Shown here one piece after another: positions 17,321-26,671 of a stretch of 64,000 nt of DNA. Every line of letters starts with the position of its first letter. The first letter of the stretch is position 1. The translations under genes and the position numbers were made by a program. The DNA is from Mycobacterium sp. IS-1590 (GTDB lineage: Bacteria; Actinomycetota; Actinomycetes; Mycobacteriales; Mycobacteriaceae), in assembly GCF_001500025.1 (NCBI RefSeq), contig NZ_LQIW01000045.1:186001-250000 (forward strand). Direction: 5' to 3'. The notes beneath the pieces were generated by a model that worked only from the letters and a program-made list of their open reading frames with translations, made no database searches and was not told where the DNA came from.

Positions 17321-19738
17321 GTGAGCGACGCTTGCGAGCGAACCATCGATCCGGGCGAAGCCCTGGCCGGACTGCGGGTCGTCGAACTGGGCAGCGACAT
17401 CGCGGCACCGTACTGCACCAAGCTCCTGTCCGATCTCGGTGCCGACGTCTGCAAGATCGAGCCACCGACGGGTGATCCGCTGCGCGCGTGGGGACCGTTT
17501 GGCGAAGGTTCGCGGGAGCACGGCGGGTTGTTCGAGTATCTCAACGCCGGAAAACGAGGCCTTACAGTCGATCTCGGAACGCCGCGAGGTATCGAACAAG
17601 CCCACGAGTTGATCTCCGCAGCCGACCTCTTGGTCGAGGATCTGCCGGCCGGGTCGGCCGAGCGGTTCGACTGGGGACTTGATCGCGAGTCGTTACAGCG
17701 GATCAACCCCGACCTCGCGGTGGTGAGGATCTCGGACTACGGGCAGGAGGGTCCCCGGCGTGACCAGCCGTCGACATCACTGACCCTGCAGGCGGCGTCG
17801 GGGTGGGTGAACGTCAGGGAGTTCGACCGACCGCCCGTGCAAGCCGGAGCGCGTATACCCGAGTACATCGCGGGAGGCTACGCGGCGCTCGCGGCGCTGA
17901 CCGCACTGCGCATCGTGGACGCCGAGCCGGGCCGGCTGGTGGAGGCCGATGTCTCGGCGTTCGAGTCGCTGTTGTGCACGCTGCCTTATCCGATGCTGAT
18001 GGCCGAGCGGCTGAAAAGCATGGGGCTGCCGACGAATTCGAAGGCCGCACCGATGCTGGGTATCGTCCGCGCGGCCGACGGCTGGATCGGCATCAACTGT
18101 TTGACCGGGCAGCACTGGCTGGATGTCTGCGCGATGATGGGGCTTCCCGAATTCGGCGAACACCAGCTGGCGATCATGTTGGGCGGGCCGGAGCGCGATG
18201 AGTTCTTCGCGAAGGCGCAGCCTTGGCTGGACTCGATTTCGGTCGGCGACCTCGTCGAGCTGAGTCAGGCCATGCGGATTCCGGCCGCCCCGATCTACGA
18301 CGGCTCCTCGATTCAGGACTGCCCGCAGTACCGCGACCGCGGCTTCTTCGTCGACGGCGGACCCGAGGATGCGCGCTTTCGACGGCCGGGGGCGCCGTTT
18401 CGGCTGTCGAGGACGCCAGTGGAAGCGCCGCGGCCCGCGCCGACGCTGGGTATGGCGGGCACTCCCCGGTGGGAGTCGCGGGAGCAGCCCAAGGCCGGCG
18501 TCGAAGGTGACGCATCGCAACCGTTCGCGGGTTTGAAAGTGTTTGACCTCAGCACGTTCTGGGCGGGTGCGTATCTCACCTGCTATCTCGGCGCGTTCGG
18601 CGCGGACGTTGTCAAGGTGGAGTCGGTTCAGCGACCCGACGGGCATCGCTACTCGGGTTCGCTGCTGCGCAACAGCGACCAATGGTACGAGATCGGGCCG
18701 CTGTGGCAGGGCACGAACCTCAACAAGCGCGACATCACCCTCGACCTCGGTACCGAGGCCGGCCGGGAGTTGGCATTGCGACTCGCAGCGGATGCCGATG
18801 TGGTGGTCGAGAACTTCTCGCCGCGGGTGGTCGAGCAATTCGGGTTGGACTACGACTCACTGGTACGAATCAACCCGGGTGTGGTCATGGTGCGCATGCC
18901 CGGGTTCGGCCTCGAGGGCCCGTGGCGGGACTACGTCGGCTGGGCCCTCAACATCGAACAGCTGGCCGGGATGTCCGCGGTCACCGGCTACGCCGACGGT
19001 CCGCCGTGCAACCTACAGGGACCAGCGGACCCGATCGCCGGCGTGCACGCCGCGGTCGCTTTGCTCGCGGCGCTCGAACATCGGCGCCGAACCGGTGAGG
19101 GCCAGCTGATCGAGGTGGCGCAGATCGAGGTCGGCGCCGCGGTGACGGCCGAACCCGCTATCGAGTATTCGTTGACCGGACGTGTGCGCGAGCGCGAGGG
19201 CAATCGACACCGCCGTTATGCGCAGGGCGTTTATGCCGCTGCGGGAGAGGATGATTGGGTGGCACTTTCGGTGCGCGACGACGAGGATTGGACCGCCGTG
19301 ACCGACGCGATCGGCCGCCCCGAACTGCGCGACGACCCGAGATTCGCTTCAGCGGAGGCACGGTTGCGCCACCACGACGAACTCGACGAGGTACTCGCGG
19401 AATGCACGGCCGCACGGGAGGCCGAGGAGTTGGCCGACGCGCTACTGGGGCGCGGCGTGCCCGCGCAAAGGGTGATGACCGCGGATCGGATGTACGACAT
19501 CGGTCAACTCGACGCGCGCGGATTCTACGAAGACCTCGAACATCCGATCGCGGGCCGTCAGCGCTTCCCCGGCTGGCCTTTTCGGATCACGCCCGGACCG
19601 TCGCGGCATCACCGCACCCCGTCTCCGACGCTCGGCCAACACAACGACGAGGTGCTGGAAGCGTTGGGGCTACGCCCCGAGGAGATCTCGGCCCTGCGCG
19701 AACAGCAGATCATCGGTGAGCGCCTACTGAACGCCTAG
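17321..19738 (+). CDS. tandem CaiB/BaiF CoA-transferase (two domains fused)
   Basis: An 805-residue protein made of two complete family III CoA-transferase units. Unit 1 (about residues 8-385) begins LAGLRVVELGSDIAAPYC and has LSDLGADVCKIEPP. Unit 2 (about 400-795) begins FAGLKVFDLSTFWAGAYL and has GAFGADVVKVES. Single-domain family members are about 400 residues and work as interlocked dimers, so the fusion would form an internal pseudo-dimer. The GTG start has GGGGAGGAG 7 nt upstream; an open frame running back to 16979 overlaps the aldehyde dehydrogenase and is rejected. It probably activates the acid produced by that dehydrogenase. Confidence 0.88.
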   Translation: MSDACERTIDPGEALAGLRVVELGSDIAAPYCTKLLSDLGADVCKIEPPTGDPLRAWGPFGEGSREHGGLFEYLNAGKRGLTVDLGTPRGIEQAHELISAADLLVEDLPAGSAERFDWGLDRESLQRINPDLAVVRISDYGQEGPRRDQPSTSLTLQAASGWVNVREFDRPPVQAGARIPEYIAGGYAALAALTALRIVDAEPGRLVEADVSAFESLLCTLPYPMLMAERLKSMGLPTNSKAAPMLGIVRAADGWIGINCLTGQHWLDVCAMMGLPEFGEHQLAIMLGGPERDEFFAKAQPWLDSISVGDLVELSQAMRIPAAPIYDGSSIQDCPQYRDRGFFVDGGPEDARFRRPGAPFRLSRTPVEAPRPAPTLGMAGTPRWESREQPKAGVEGDASQPFAGLKVFDLSTFWAGAYLTCYLGAFGADVVKVESVQRPDGHRYSGSLLRNSDQWYEIGPLWQGTNLNKRDITLDLGTEAGRELALRLAADADVVVENFSPRVVEQFGLDYDSLVRINPGVVMVRMPGFGLEGPWRDYVGWALNIEQLAGMSAVTGYADGPPCNLQGPADPIAGVHAAVALLAALEHRRRTGEGQLIEVAQIEVGAAVTAEPAIEYSLTGRVREREGNRHRRYAQGVYAAAGEDDWVALSVRDDEDWTAVTDAIGRPELRDDPRFASAEARLRHHDELDEVLAECTAAREAEELADALLGRGVPAQRVMTADRMYDIGQLDARGFYEDLEHPIAGRQRFPGWPFRITPGPSRHHRTPSPTLGQHNDEVLEALGLRPEEISALREQQIIGERLLNA

Positions 19739-19755
19739 CTTCGTCGAGATCGAAA

Positions 19756-19790
19756 TGATGCAGGGAAAGTTCGAGTGACCTTCTGCATCA
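19756..19790. terminator. putative bidirectional terminator hairpin
   Basis: TGATGCAG and CTGCATCA form a perfect 8-bp stem around a 19-nt loop, in the 65-nt gap between the convergent CoA-transferase and MaoC genes. Confidence 0.4.
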
Positions 19791-19803
19791 GTGCAATTTC
19801 GCG

Positions 19804-20277
19804 CTACGGCACCATCGCGGCGATCGTGTCGACGACGCAGGCCGGTCGGTCGGAGCCCTCGACCTCCACGGTGACCCGCACCGTGGCCCTGGCGCCGTTG
19901 TCGGTGCGGTCCACCTTGATCAGCTCTGCGCCCGCACGGATGCGCGAGTCGACGGGAACGGGCGCCGGGAACCGCAGTTTGTCCACGCCGTAATTCACCT
20001 GCATCGACAAGCCGGTCACCTTGTAGATCTGTTGGACGAGAATCGGCACCAACGACAGCGTGAGATAGCCGTGAGCAATGGTCTTACCGTAGGGGCCGTT
20101 CGCCGCCTTCTCGGCGTCCACGTGGATCCACTGGTGGTCACCCGTCGCCTCGGCGAACAGGTCGATCTCCCTCTGGGTGACCTGGCGCCATGCGCTGTAC
20201 CCCAGATGCTCGCCCACGTGCTCTTCGAAAGCGGCGATCCCGTCGTACTCCGTCGGCGACGCTTTCGTTTGCGTCAC
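19804..20277 (-). CDS. MaoC family (R)-specific enoyl-CoA hydratase
   Basis: 157 residues with the full hydratase-2 motif: FAEATGDHQWIHVDAEKA (catalytic Asp and His), then GPYGKTIAHGYLTLSLVP and the late LRFPAPVPV strand. It resembles stand-alone mycobacterial hydratases of the HtdZ/Rv0130 type and would add water to a 2-enoyl-CoA. The GTG start overlaps the stop of the upstream amidohydrolase by 4 nt (GTGA), so the two are co-translated. Confidence 0.88.
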   Translation of the reverse strand: MTQTKASPTEYDGIAAFEEHVGEHLGYSAWRQVTQREIDLFAEATGDHQWIHVDAEKAANGPYGKTIAHGYLTLSLVPILVQQIYKVTGLSMQVNYGVDKLRFPAPVPVDSRIRAGAELIKVDRTDNGARATVRVTVEVEGSDRPACVVDTIAAMVP

Positions 20278-21470
20278 GCCGGGACCTTTTGCAGTCCCAG
20301 TTGCTCGATGGCGTTGCCGCCCATGATCTTCGCCTTCGTGGTGTCCGACAAACCCTCCAGTCGGTCGACGAAGCTCAGCGGATCGCCGATGCCCTCGGGG
20401 TGGGGGAAGTCCGAGCCGAACATCACGTGGTCCTCACCCATGATCTCGACGATCCCCTTGATGTCGTCCTCGAGGAACGGGTGGATGTAGACGTTGCGCT
20501 TGAACACCTCGACCGGATGCTCGTCGAACTCCTTGGGCATCGTCCGGTACGCCTTGTCCAACAGGCGCAGAAGGTTTCGCACCCAGCCGCTGCCGTTCTC
20601 GACCACGAGGACCTTCAGGTCGGGGAAGCGCGAGAGCGCACCGTGGCAGATCAGCGCGGCCAGGGTGTCCTCCATCGCCCGGAAGCCCATCACCACCTCG
20701 CGCAGTGCGCTGGGCTTGAACGAGAGGTACTCGTCGCCGCCCTCCCATTCCATGAGGTGCTTCTGGTAGCCGCTGTCTGCCGCGTGGAACGTCACGGGAA
20801 TGCCTGCGTCGACGACCTCCTGCCAGAACGGGTCGAACTCGGGCAGCCCCATCGAGCGCGAACCCCCGAACCGGCTCGGCACCGGGGCAGGCCGCACGAG
20901 GAACGTCTTCATGCCGCGCTCGAGGCACCAGCGGAATTCCTTGATGGCCTCGTCGACCAGCGGCAGGCAGATCACCGGCGTGGCGAAGATCCGGTCTTGG
21001 TAGTTGAAGGTCCAGTGTTCATGCATCCACTCGTTGAGGGCGTGGATGATCGCATGGGTCAGGACGACATCGTCGGTGGTGCGTTCCTCGATGAGGCTGG
21101 CCAGCGTGGGGTACATGACGCACTGGTCGATGCCGAGTTCGTCCATCAGCTCCAGCCGGGGTGCGGGCGCCTGGAAGGCAGGGATGACATCCATTGGCTC
21201 CCCGACGAACTCCCGGAAGTTCAGCCCCTCGGGGTTGTTGCCGAGGAAGTAGTCCTCCGCGCTGCCCGGGCGAGCGACGCGTTCGAACGTGGGGTTGGGG
21301 ATCATATGGCTGATGTGGTCCTTGACGACCAACTTGGGCCGCCCATTGACCTCGACGTAGCCGACCTTGCCGCGGTGCTGCTTGGGCAGATACTTGGTGA
21401 GAGCGTCGGTCGTCTCGTACATGTGGTTGTCGATGTCGAAGACCGGGTACGGCAGGGACCGGGTAGGCAT
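20274..21470 (-). CDS. amidohydrolase-2 family protein (subgroup A)
   Basis: A 398-residue TIM-barrel metal hydrolase/decarboxylase of the ACMSD-like family. The beta-1 motif is FDIDNHMYETTD, where Asp replaces the first His of HxH. The beta-5 metal His lies in VTFHAADSGY. The C-terminal metal Asp is in VMFGSDFPHPEG. The family includes decarboxylases and carbon-carbon hydrolases, so ring cleavage or decarboxylation is possible. ATG 21470 has AGGAGG 8 nt upstream. It is most similar to the paralog at 34200, sharing EERT, THA, HEHWTFNYQDRIF/LEDWTFNYQNRIF and RPAPVP. The upstream gap holds a weak TGAGAA half-site at 21516. Confidence 0.85.
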   Translation of the reverse strand: MPTRSLPYPVFDIDNHMYETTDALTKYLPKQHRGKVGYVEVNGRPKLVVKDHISHMIPNPTFERVARPGSAEDYFLGNNPEGLNFREFVGEPMDVIPAFQAPAPRLELMDELGIDQCVMYPTLASLIEERTTDDVVLTHAIIHALNEWMHEHWTFNYQDRIFATPVICLPLVDEAIKEFRWCLERGMKTFLVRPAPVPSRFGGSRSMGLPEFDPFWQEVVDAGIPVTFHAADSGYQKHLMEWEGGDEYLSFKPSALREVVMGFRAMEDTLAALICHGALSRFPDLKVLVVENGSGWVRNLLRLLDKAYRTMPKEFDEHPVEVFKRNVYIHPFLEDDIKGIVEIMGEDHVMFGSDFPHPEGIGDPLSFVDRLEGLSDTTKAKIMGGNAIEQLGLQKVPA

Positions 21471-21559
21471 GTGGCCGACCTCCTAAGAGCAGCGAATATG
21501 ATCATTTACGGCTAGTGAGAACGACGTTATCACCATGCATTGGCGACATCCATATCGGC

Positions 21560-22192
21560 TCAAGTGCCGAGTTCCTTCCAGGCTTGGACCACGTCATCCG
21601 TCGTCGTCACCGTCGCGAGCAGCGCCAATGAGTTGTCGATGACCGACTCCGCGTACTCCCGCGGATACCCGCTCACCGCATCGCGCGGCAGCACGAACTG
21701 GTAACTGCGGTTGACGGCGTCCATCACGAAGTTCGGGATCGCGATGTTGACCGAAACACCAACACCCACAATGGTTTTTATGGTCAGGTTACGAAGGACC
21801 GAGTCGAGGTCAGTGCCGGTCATGGGGCCGACGCCATGCAGGCGGGTGAGGACGATGTCGCTGGGGGCCTGATTCAGCTCCGGCAGCACGGAGGCACCCG
21901 GGCTTCCGGGTGTCAGGTCTGCGGCGAAGGATTTACCCGCCATGAACAGCCTGGCATTGGTGTTCGAACCGCGGTTGTCGGGGCGCTTCTGGATCAGGCA
22001 GTGCACCACCGTCACCCCAGCGGCGCGGGCCGCATCGAGCAGTCGCGCGATGTTCGGGATCGCCTCGCGGCGTGCCTCTTCTGCGAGCATCGGTAAACCG
22101 GCTTGCGGTCCGATCACTCCGCCCTGGCACTCCTGGGTGACCAGCGCGGTCGTGGCGGGATCGAGGAGGTCTTGCAGACGTGGTTTCGGCAT
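21560..22192 (-). CDS. isochorismatase-fold protein lacking the catalytic cysteine
   Basis: A 210-residue cysteine-hydrolase/isochorismatase-fold protein: core strand TALVTQECQGG, VVHCLIQKRPD, LNQAPSDIVLTRLHGVGPMTGTDLDSVLRNL, then GVSVNIAIPNFVMDAVNRSY. In active members this last motif is G(V/I)xTNVCVxxTxxDA with Cys as nucleophile; here Ala occupies the Cys position by my alignment. The first-strand Asp is also replaced (VTQE). The rest of the fold looks intact, so it may be a non-hydrolytic or differently acting relative. It lies 60 nt downstream of the LLM gene on the same strand. Confidence 0.75.
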   Translation of the reverse strand: MPKPRLQDLLDPATTALVTQECQGGVIGPQAGLPMLAEEARREAIPNIARLLDAARAAGVTVVHCLIQKRPDNRGSNTNARLFMAGKSFAADLTPGSPGASVLPELNQAPSDIVLTRLHGVGPMTGTDLDSVLRNLTIKTIVGVGVSVNIAIPNFVMDAVNRSYQFVLPRDAVSGYPREYAESVIDNSLALLATVTTTDDVVQAWKELGT

Positions 22193-22252
22193 GAGAACAC
22201 ACGTTATCGTGCGGCGGCAACTTGTGTTTACGCCGGAGCCAAGTACGTCGCC

Positions 22253-23149
22253 CTATGTGATGAACTCCTCGGCGAACGCGCGAGCGCGATCGATCACCTC
22301 GGCGCGGTCGGCGCCCTGTGGGGCGATGGTCAACCATGTCACGCCCATGGCTTCGAGCTTCGCGATGGTGGCGTGCCGTTCGTCGGCGGACTTGGTGTCG
22401 TCGAGCAGGTTCCCCGCCGAGAAGCAGATGTCCAGCGGCTCGGTTCGACCGACTTCAGCTGCGTATTTCTTGGCCCACACGATCGCGGCCTCGAGGTCCT
22501 CGAGGGAGGAGATCTCCGCGGTTCGTGACGCCGCCGCGTAGCCGAAGGTGTTGAACGGTGCCCACCCCTGGGCGCGAGACACCGCGCGACGCACGGCGGG
22601 CTTGCTGTTGCCCCCCACCCAGATGGGCGGGGCCGCAGGCACCGGTCGCAGACGCACCCCGCGCGCGGCGAACGACGACCCTTCGTAAGCGACGTCATCA
22701 CCGGTCATCACACGGCTCAGGACGTCGAGCGCCTCGTCCAGCAGCGTTCCCCGAGCGTCGAAATCAATTCCGAGCGCCTTGAACTCCGGTTTCAGATAGC
22801 CGGCCGCCGTGCCGAGGATGAGGCGGCCGCCGGACAGGACGGCGAGGCTCTGAATCGACTTCGCACCCAGGAAGGGATTGCGGTAGGCGGCGATGTAGAC
22901 ATTGGTCAGCAGCTTCACGTCGCTGGTGGCCGCAGCGGCGAACGATAACGCGACGAACGGATCGAGGGCGTGGTGGCCGCCGTGGTCGAGCCACTTCGCA
23001 TCGGGCGCCGGGTGATCGGTGACGTGCACAGCGGCGAATCCGCTGGACTCGGCGGCGCGCGCTATCTCGGCGATCGCTTCGGCGTTGACGAATTCCGATG
23101 CCTCCTCCACCCGCTGCGTGGGGAGTTCAAGCGAATAGGAAACGGTCAC
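22253..23149 (-). CDS. LLM-class flavin/F420-dependent oxidoreductase
   Basis: A 298-residue luciferase-like TIM barrel: FAAVHVTDHPAPDAKW, LTNVYIAAYRNPFLGAKS, LAVLSGGRLILGTAAGYLKPEF and the PPIWVGGNSKPAVRRA motif. It is probably F420-dependent in a mycobacterium, but FMN use cannot be excluded. It would carry out a hydride transfer or monooxygenation on a carbonyl substrate. The GTG start overlaps the upstream acyl-CoA dehydrogenase stop (GTGA), indicating co-translation. Confidence 0.85.
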   Translation of the reverse strand: MTVSYSLELPTQRVEEASEFVNAEAIAEIARAAESSGFAAVHVTDHPAPDAKWLDHGGHHALDPFVALSFAAAATSDVKLLTNVYIAAYRNPFLGAKSIQSLAVLSGGRLILGTAAGYLKPEFKALGIDFDARGTLLDEALDVLSRVMTGDDVAYEGSSFAARGVRLRPVPAAPPIWVGGNSKPAVRRAVSRAQGWAPFNTFGYAAASRTAEISSLEDLEAAIVWAKKYAAEVGRTEPLDICFSAGNLLDDTKSADERHATIAKLEAMGVTWLTIAPQGADRAEVIDRARAFAEEFIT

Positions 23150-24282
23150 GGTCGTCCTTCCGGCTGGTGGCTTGATGATGTGACGAGATCTGCCAGGCGT
23201 TGTGCGTGGTAGTCGGGGGTGCCGAAGATCAGTTGGGTGGCTTTGGCGCGACGGACGTAGAGGTGTGCGTCGTGCTCCCAGGTGAACCCGATGCCGCCGT
23301 GAATGCGCATGTTGTCCAGCGCCACCTGAAGGAACGCTTCCGAACAGGCCATCTTGGCCACCGAAGCCGCCACCGCCTGGTCCTCACCCTCGGGCAGTAC
23401 GGCGGCGTGCCGCACGGCCGATCGCGCCCCCTCGACCAGCACCAGCATGTCCGCGCAGCGATGTTTGACCGCCTGGAAGCTGCCGATGGCACGGCCGAAT
23501 TGGATGCGTTCCTTGGCGTAGCCCACGGCCATGTCGAGGCACCGCTGCGCCGCTCCGAGCTGTTCGGCGGCCAGCGCGATGACCGCGACTCGGTGTGCGC
23601 GCTCGAGGACGGGCGCGGCCGCGCCGTCGGTCCCGATGAGTCGCGCAGCGACGCCGTCGAAGCTCAGTTTCGCGACTTTGCGAGTCCGGTCCAGCGTCGT
23701 CAACGGTTCGCTGCTGAGTCCCTCGGCGCCTGCCTCCACTGCGAAAAGCGATGTGCCAACGGCGGTATTCGCCGCTGCCAGAACGGTATTGGCCGTATGG
23801 CCGTCGAGGACAAGCGCGGCGTTCCCGCGGAGCCGATAAGAGAGACCGTCGCTGTGTGCCGACAGCGTCACGGCGGCGGGGTTCCATGGATCGAGGCTCC
23901 CGTTGAAGATCACGGTGGCGGTCCTCGACCCGTCGACGAGTGCGGGTAGGTACTCGCGCATCGCGGCCGCGTCACCGCTGGCGAGCAGCGTGGGGATCGC
24001 GAGCGCCACGGTGGACAAGAACGGGGCGCACAGCAAGGCCGCGCCCATTTCTTCGAAGACGACCGCGAGTTCGGGCAGGCCCGCGCCGGCACCCCCGAAC
24101 TCCTCGGGCACGGCGATCGCGGCCAGGCCGAGGTCGGCGGTCAACTCGCGCCATACCCGCTCGTCATAGCCGGGTGCAGAATCCATCGCGGCCCGGACGG
24201 CGCTGCTCGGCGACCTGGCGGTGAGGAAATCGCGGACTGCCTCGCGCAGGTCGCGGTGATCGACCGCCTCAGCCGTGGACAT
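23146..24282 (-). CDS. acyl-CoA dehydrogenase (short-subunit type)
   Basis: 378 residues. The N-terminal domain (LREAVRDFLTARS, AIAVPEEFGGAGAGLPEL) is followed by a divergent middle domain and RIQFGRAIGSFQAVKHRCAD then MRIHGGIGFTWEHDAHLY. It lacks the C-terminal LGLPR-type tail of the long ACADs here, so it resembles the short subunit of two-subunit mycobacterial enzymes. No long partner is adjacent. GGGAGG precedes ATG 24282. It is divergent from the amidohydrolase at 24485 across 202 nt carrying a strong operator copy. Confidence 0.86.
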   Translation of the reverse strand: MSTAEAVDHRDLREAVRDFLTARSPSSAVRAAMDSAPGYDERVWRELTADLGLAAIAVPEEFGGAGAGLPELAVVFEEMGAALLCAPFLSTVALAIPTLLASGDAAAMREYLPALVDGSRTATVIFNGSLDPWNPAAVTLSAHSDGLSYRLRGNAALVLDGHTANTVLAAANTAVGTSLFAVEAGAEGLSSEPLTTLDRTRKVAKLSFDGVAARLIGTDGAAAPVLERAHRVAVIALAAEQLGAAQRCLDMAVGYAKERIQFGRAIGSFQAVKHRCADMLVLVEGARSAVRHAAVLPEGEDQAVAASVAKMACSEAFLQVALDNMRIHGGIGFTWEHDAHLYVRRAKATQLIFGTPDYHAQRLADLVTSSSHQPEGRP

Positions 24283-24449
24283 ACGAACCTCCCACTGCCA
24301 CGACGGCGAATACCGTTGCTGCAGTCATGCTTTCCTTCCGCACTGGCGCGCTACCCATCGCCGCGGCGATGGGCCCGACGAGGGCGGTACCCGATCGAGA
24401 CAACCCCGGATAGGCATTACCGATCGAGGATAGTATCTTTTCCTGAAAG

Positions 24450-24467
24450 AGAGAATAAGCATTCTCG
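24450..24467. promoter_or_regulatory. candidate operator GAGAAT-N4-ATTCTC
   Basis: GAGAATAAGCATTCTC (24451-24466) is an inverted repeat with 6-bp arms, in register with the window motif GAGAA-N6-TTCTC. It lies 17 nt upstream of GTG 24485 and 167 nt from the divergent ATG 24282. Confidence 0.6.
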
Positions 24468-24484
24468 CACGAAGGAGCGGCGCG

Positions 24485-25678
24485 GTGACCACCATTGATT
24501 ACGGCATTTTCGACTGCGACACGCACTGCTACGAGACACGCGACGCTTTCACCCGGTACCTACCCGCGGAGTTCAAGGACCGCGCCATCACGACCGTGCG
24601 GGGGGCCGACGGAGTTGAGGTGATACTCGCCGGTCATCGCGTCGCGACGTTCAACAGCGAGGGCGGCCTCGGCCTGGACGTGGCGTATCGGCCGGGTTCG
24701 CTCAAGGAGATGCTGCGCCAGATGGGCTCGGGCAACCCCGAGGAGTCCTACGAGCCGCAGCCCATGCAGCCGGAATACATCGAACGCTCCGCGCGGCTGG
24801 CGGTGATGGCCAAGCAGAACGTCGAGCGGATGGTGATCTATCCGAGCGGAATGGCGCTGGCCGCCGAACACTACGTCGACGACACAGCGGCCCTGTACGC
24901 GAATCTGCGGTCGTTCAACCGCTGGATCGACGACGAGTGGGGCTTCGACTTCGAGGGCCGCATCTACGCGACCGCGCTGTTGTCCCTGCGCGACCTCGAT
25001 TCGGCGATCGCCGAGACCGAGGCGATCATCGCGGAGGGTGCGAAGTTCGTGATGCTGCCGACCGGACCCGCCTACGGGCGGTCGCCGGGCGATCCGTATT
25101 TCGACCCGGTGTACTCGCGGCTGCAGGAGGCCGGCTGCGTGCTGGTGTACCACATCATGCCGTTCTGGTACTTCAATGCGATCTCGCCTGCCTGGGGGCA
25201 CAATCCCGACCCGGCGTCCTGGCACATGTCGGCGTGGCAGTGGATGAACATCTACGGTCAGCGGCCGATCGAGGACACGCTCTCGGCGTTGATCTTCGAC
25301 AATCTGTTCGGCCGCTTCCCAAAGCTCAACGTATTGGTCGCCGAGCACGGCGCCGAGTGGGTGCCGTTCTTCCTCAAACACATGGACAAGAGCCGCGGCA
25401 TGGGCCGCAACGGCCCGTGGATCGGAGGCAAGCTGACCGAGCGGCCGTCGACGATCTTCCGGAAGCACGTTCGCGTCGTGCCGTACCCCGAGGACGACAT
25501 CCCGGGCATCGTCACCAGCCTGGGTTACGACGACGTGCTGGTGATGGGTTCAGATTTCCCGCATGCCGAGGGGCTGGCCGAACCGGCGGACTTCCTCAAA
25601 CTCCTCGACCCGCTCGACGACGCGGCGAAGCGGCGCATCATGCGCGACAACGCCGAACAGCTGCTGCTGCGGAGCTGA
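24485..25678 (+). CDS. amidohydrolase-2 family protein (subgroup A)
   Basis: A 397-residue ACMSD-like TIM barrel. Motifs: FDCDTHCYETRD at beta-1, VLVYHIMPFWYFN at beta-5, VLVAEHGAEWVPFFL, and VMGSDFPHAEGLAEPADF at the C-terminus with the metal Asp. It belongs with the paralogs at 20274 and 34200 by the GSDxPHxEG motif, but has a distinct WGHNPDPASWHMSAW insert. GTG 24485 follows GAAGGAGCGG. It is the first gene of a four-gene plus-strand operon with two acyl-CoA dehydrogenases and a synthetase, which suggests action on a CoA-linked or acid ring intermediate. Confidence 0.85.
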   Translation: MTTIDYGIFDCDTHCYETRDAFTRYLPAEFKDRAITTVRGADGVEVILAGHRVATFNSEGGLGLDVAYRPGSLKEMLRQMGSGNPEESYEPQPMQPEYIERSARLAVMAKQNVERMVIYPSGMALAAEHYVDDTAALYANLRSFNRWIDDEWGFDFEGRIYATALLSLRDLDSAIAETEAIIAEGAKFVMLPTGPAYGRSPGDPYFDPVYSRLQEAGCVLVYHIMPFWYFNAISPAWGHNPDPASWHMSAWQWMNIYGQRPIEDTLSALIFDNLFGRFPKLNVLVAEHGAEWVPFFLKHMDKSRGMGRNGPWIGGKLTERPSTIFRKHVRVVPYPEDDIPGIVTSLGYDDVLVMGSDFPHAEGLAEPADFLKLLDPLDDAAKRRIMRDNAEQLLLRS

Positions 25679-25684
25679 CCACCG

Positions 25685-26671
25685 GTGGGCACTGAGGGAG
25701 ATGCCGCCCTCGACGATGCGGTCGACATCGAACTGGTACGTGGCGCGGCGCGAGACTTCCTGGCCGGATGCGGAACGCGCGACTCCCTCAAAGACCTCGC
25801 CGCGATGGACTGGACGGGTCTACTGGTCGACGAGGGTCTCGGCGGCAGTGGGTGGCGCCCGGTGGAGACGACGGTGATCGCCGAGGAACTCGGACGGTCG
25901 GGAAACTCCACGCACTGGCTCGGCAGCGTCATCGCTGCTGCGGCCCTGAGCTCGGCGCCACCCGAAGCCCGTGACCGATGGTTGCCCGCCATGCTCGATG
26001 GGACGGGCGCGGCGGCGTGTGCCCTGGCCGCTGATGTCACGCGAGTGTCGGGCGCCGACTCGGTGGACATCATTGTCACGTTTGGCGCCAACGGGATTCA
26101 GCTGTTCGAGGCGGCCAACACCTTGCCGCGGGAAGTCGACGACGAACTGCTGGACGTCAACCGGCCGGTATGGCGTGTCGAACTCTCCGGTGCGCAGAAC
26201 GTGACCATCGGTGGATCCGATCGAGCGGAGCAACTACTCGCTCTGGGCAGGATCCTGCTGAGTGCGGATTCGCTCGGCGCACTGTCGGCCACCTTCGAGC
26301 GGCTGGTGACCTATCTCAAGGACCGAACCGCCTTCGGTGCGCCAATCGCGAGTTTTCAGGCGGTACAACACCGTTTGGTCGAGCTGTTGGTGTTCGAGGC
26401 CAAGGCCCGCGCCGTCCTCACCAAGGCTGCCCGCGCGCTGTCCGCCGGTAGCGCCACGAGCGATGCGGTCACGTTGTCCGTCGTTGCGCACTCCTTCATC
26501 GCGGCGAACACCACGGCGGCCGTCGACGAGTGCATGCAACTTTCGGGCGGCATCGGATTCACGTGGGAATACCCGCTGCATCATGAGCTACGACGGGTGT
26601 TCACGAACGCGTGCCTACTCGGCACGGCGCGCTCCAGCCGCGCCCTGTTCGCCGACAGGGCCGGCTGGTGA
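25685..26671 (+). CDS. acyl-CoA dehydrogenase, short subunit
   Basis: 328 residues, clearly shorter than a canonical ACAD (about 380). The middle domain is reduced and poorly conserved, while the C-terminal bundle keeps RTAFGAPIASFQAVQHRLVE and LSGGIGFTWEYPLHHELRR. Short, degenerate ACADs encoded next to a full-length one are typical of mycobacterial alpha2beta2 dehydrogenases for steroid CoA thioesters. The partner is the next gene, whose GTG overlaps this stop. The start is GTG 25685, 6 nt after the amidohydrolase stop. Confidence 0.84.
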   Translation: MGTEGDAALDDAVDIELVRGAARDFLAGCGTRDSLKDLAAMDWTGLLVDEGLGGSGWRPVETTVIAEELGRSGNSTHWLGSVIAAAALSSAPPEARDRWLPAMLDGTGAAACALAADVTRVSGADSVDIIVTFGANGIQLFEAANTLPREVDDELLDVNRPVWRVELSGAQNVTIGGSDRAEQLLALGRILLSADSLGALSATFERLVTYLKDRTAFGAPIASFQAVQHRLVELLVFEAKARAVLTKAARALSAGSATSDAVTLSVVAHSFIAANTTAAVDECMQLSGGIGFTWEYPLHHELRRVFTNACLLGTARSSRALFADRAGW

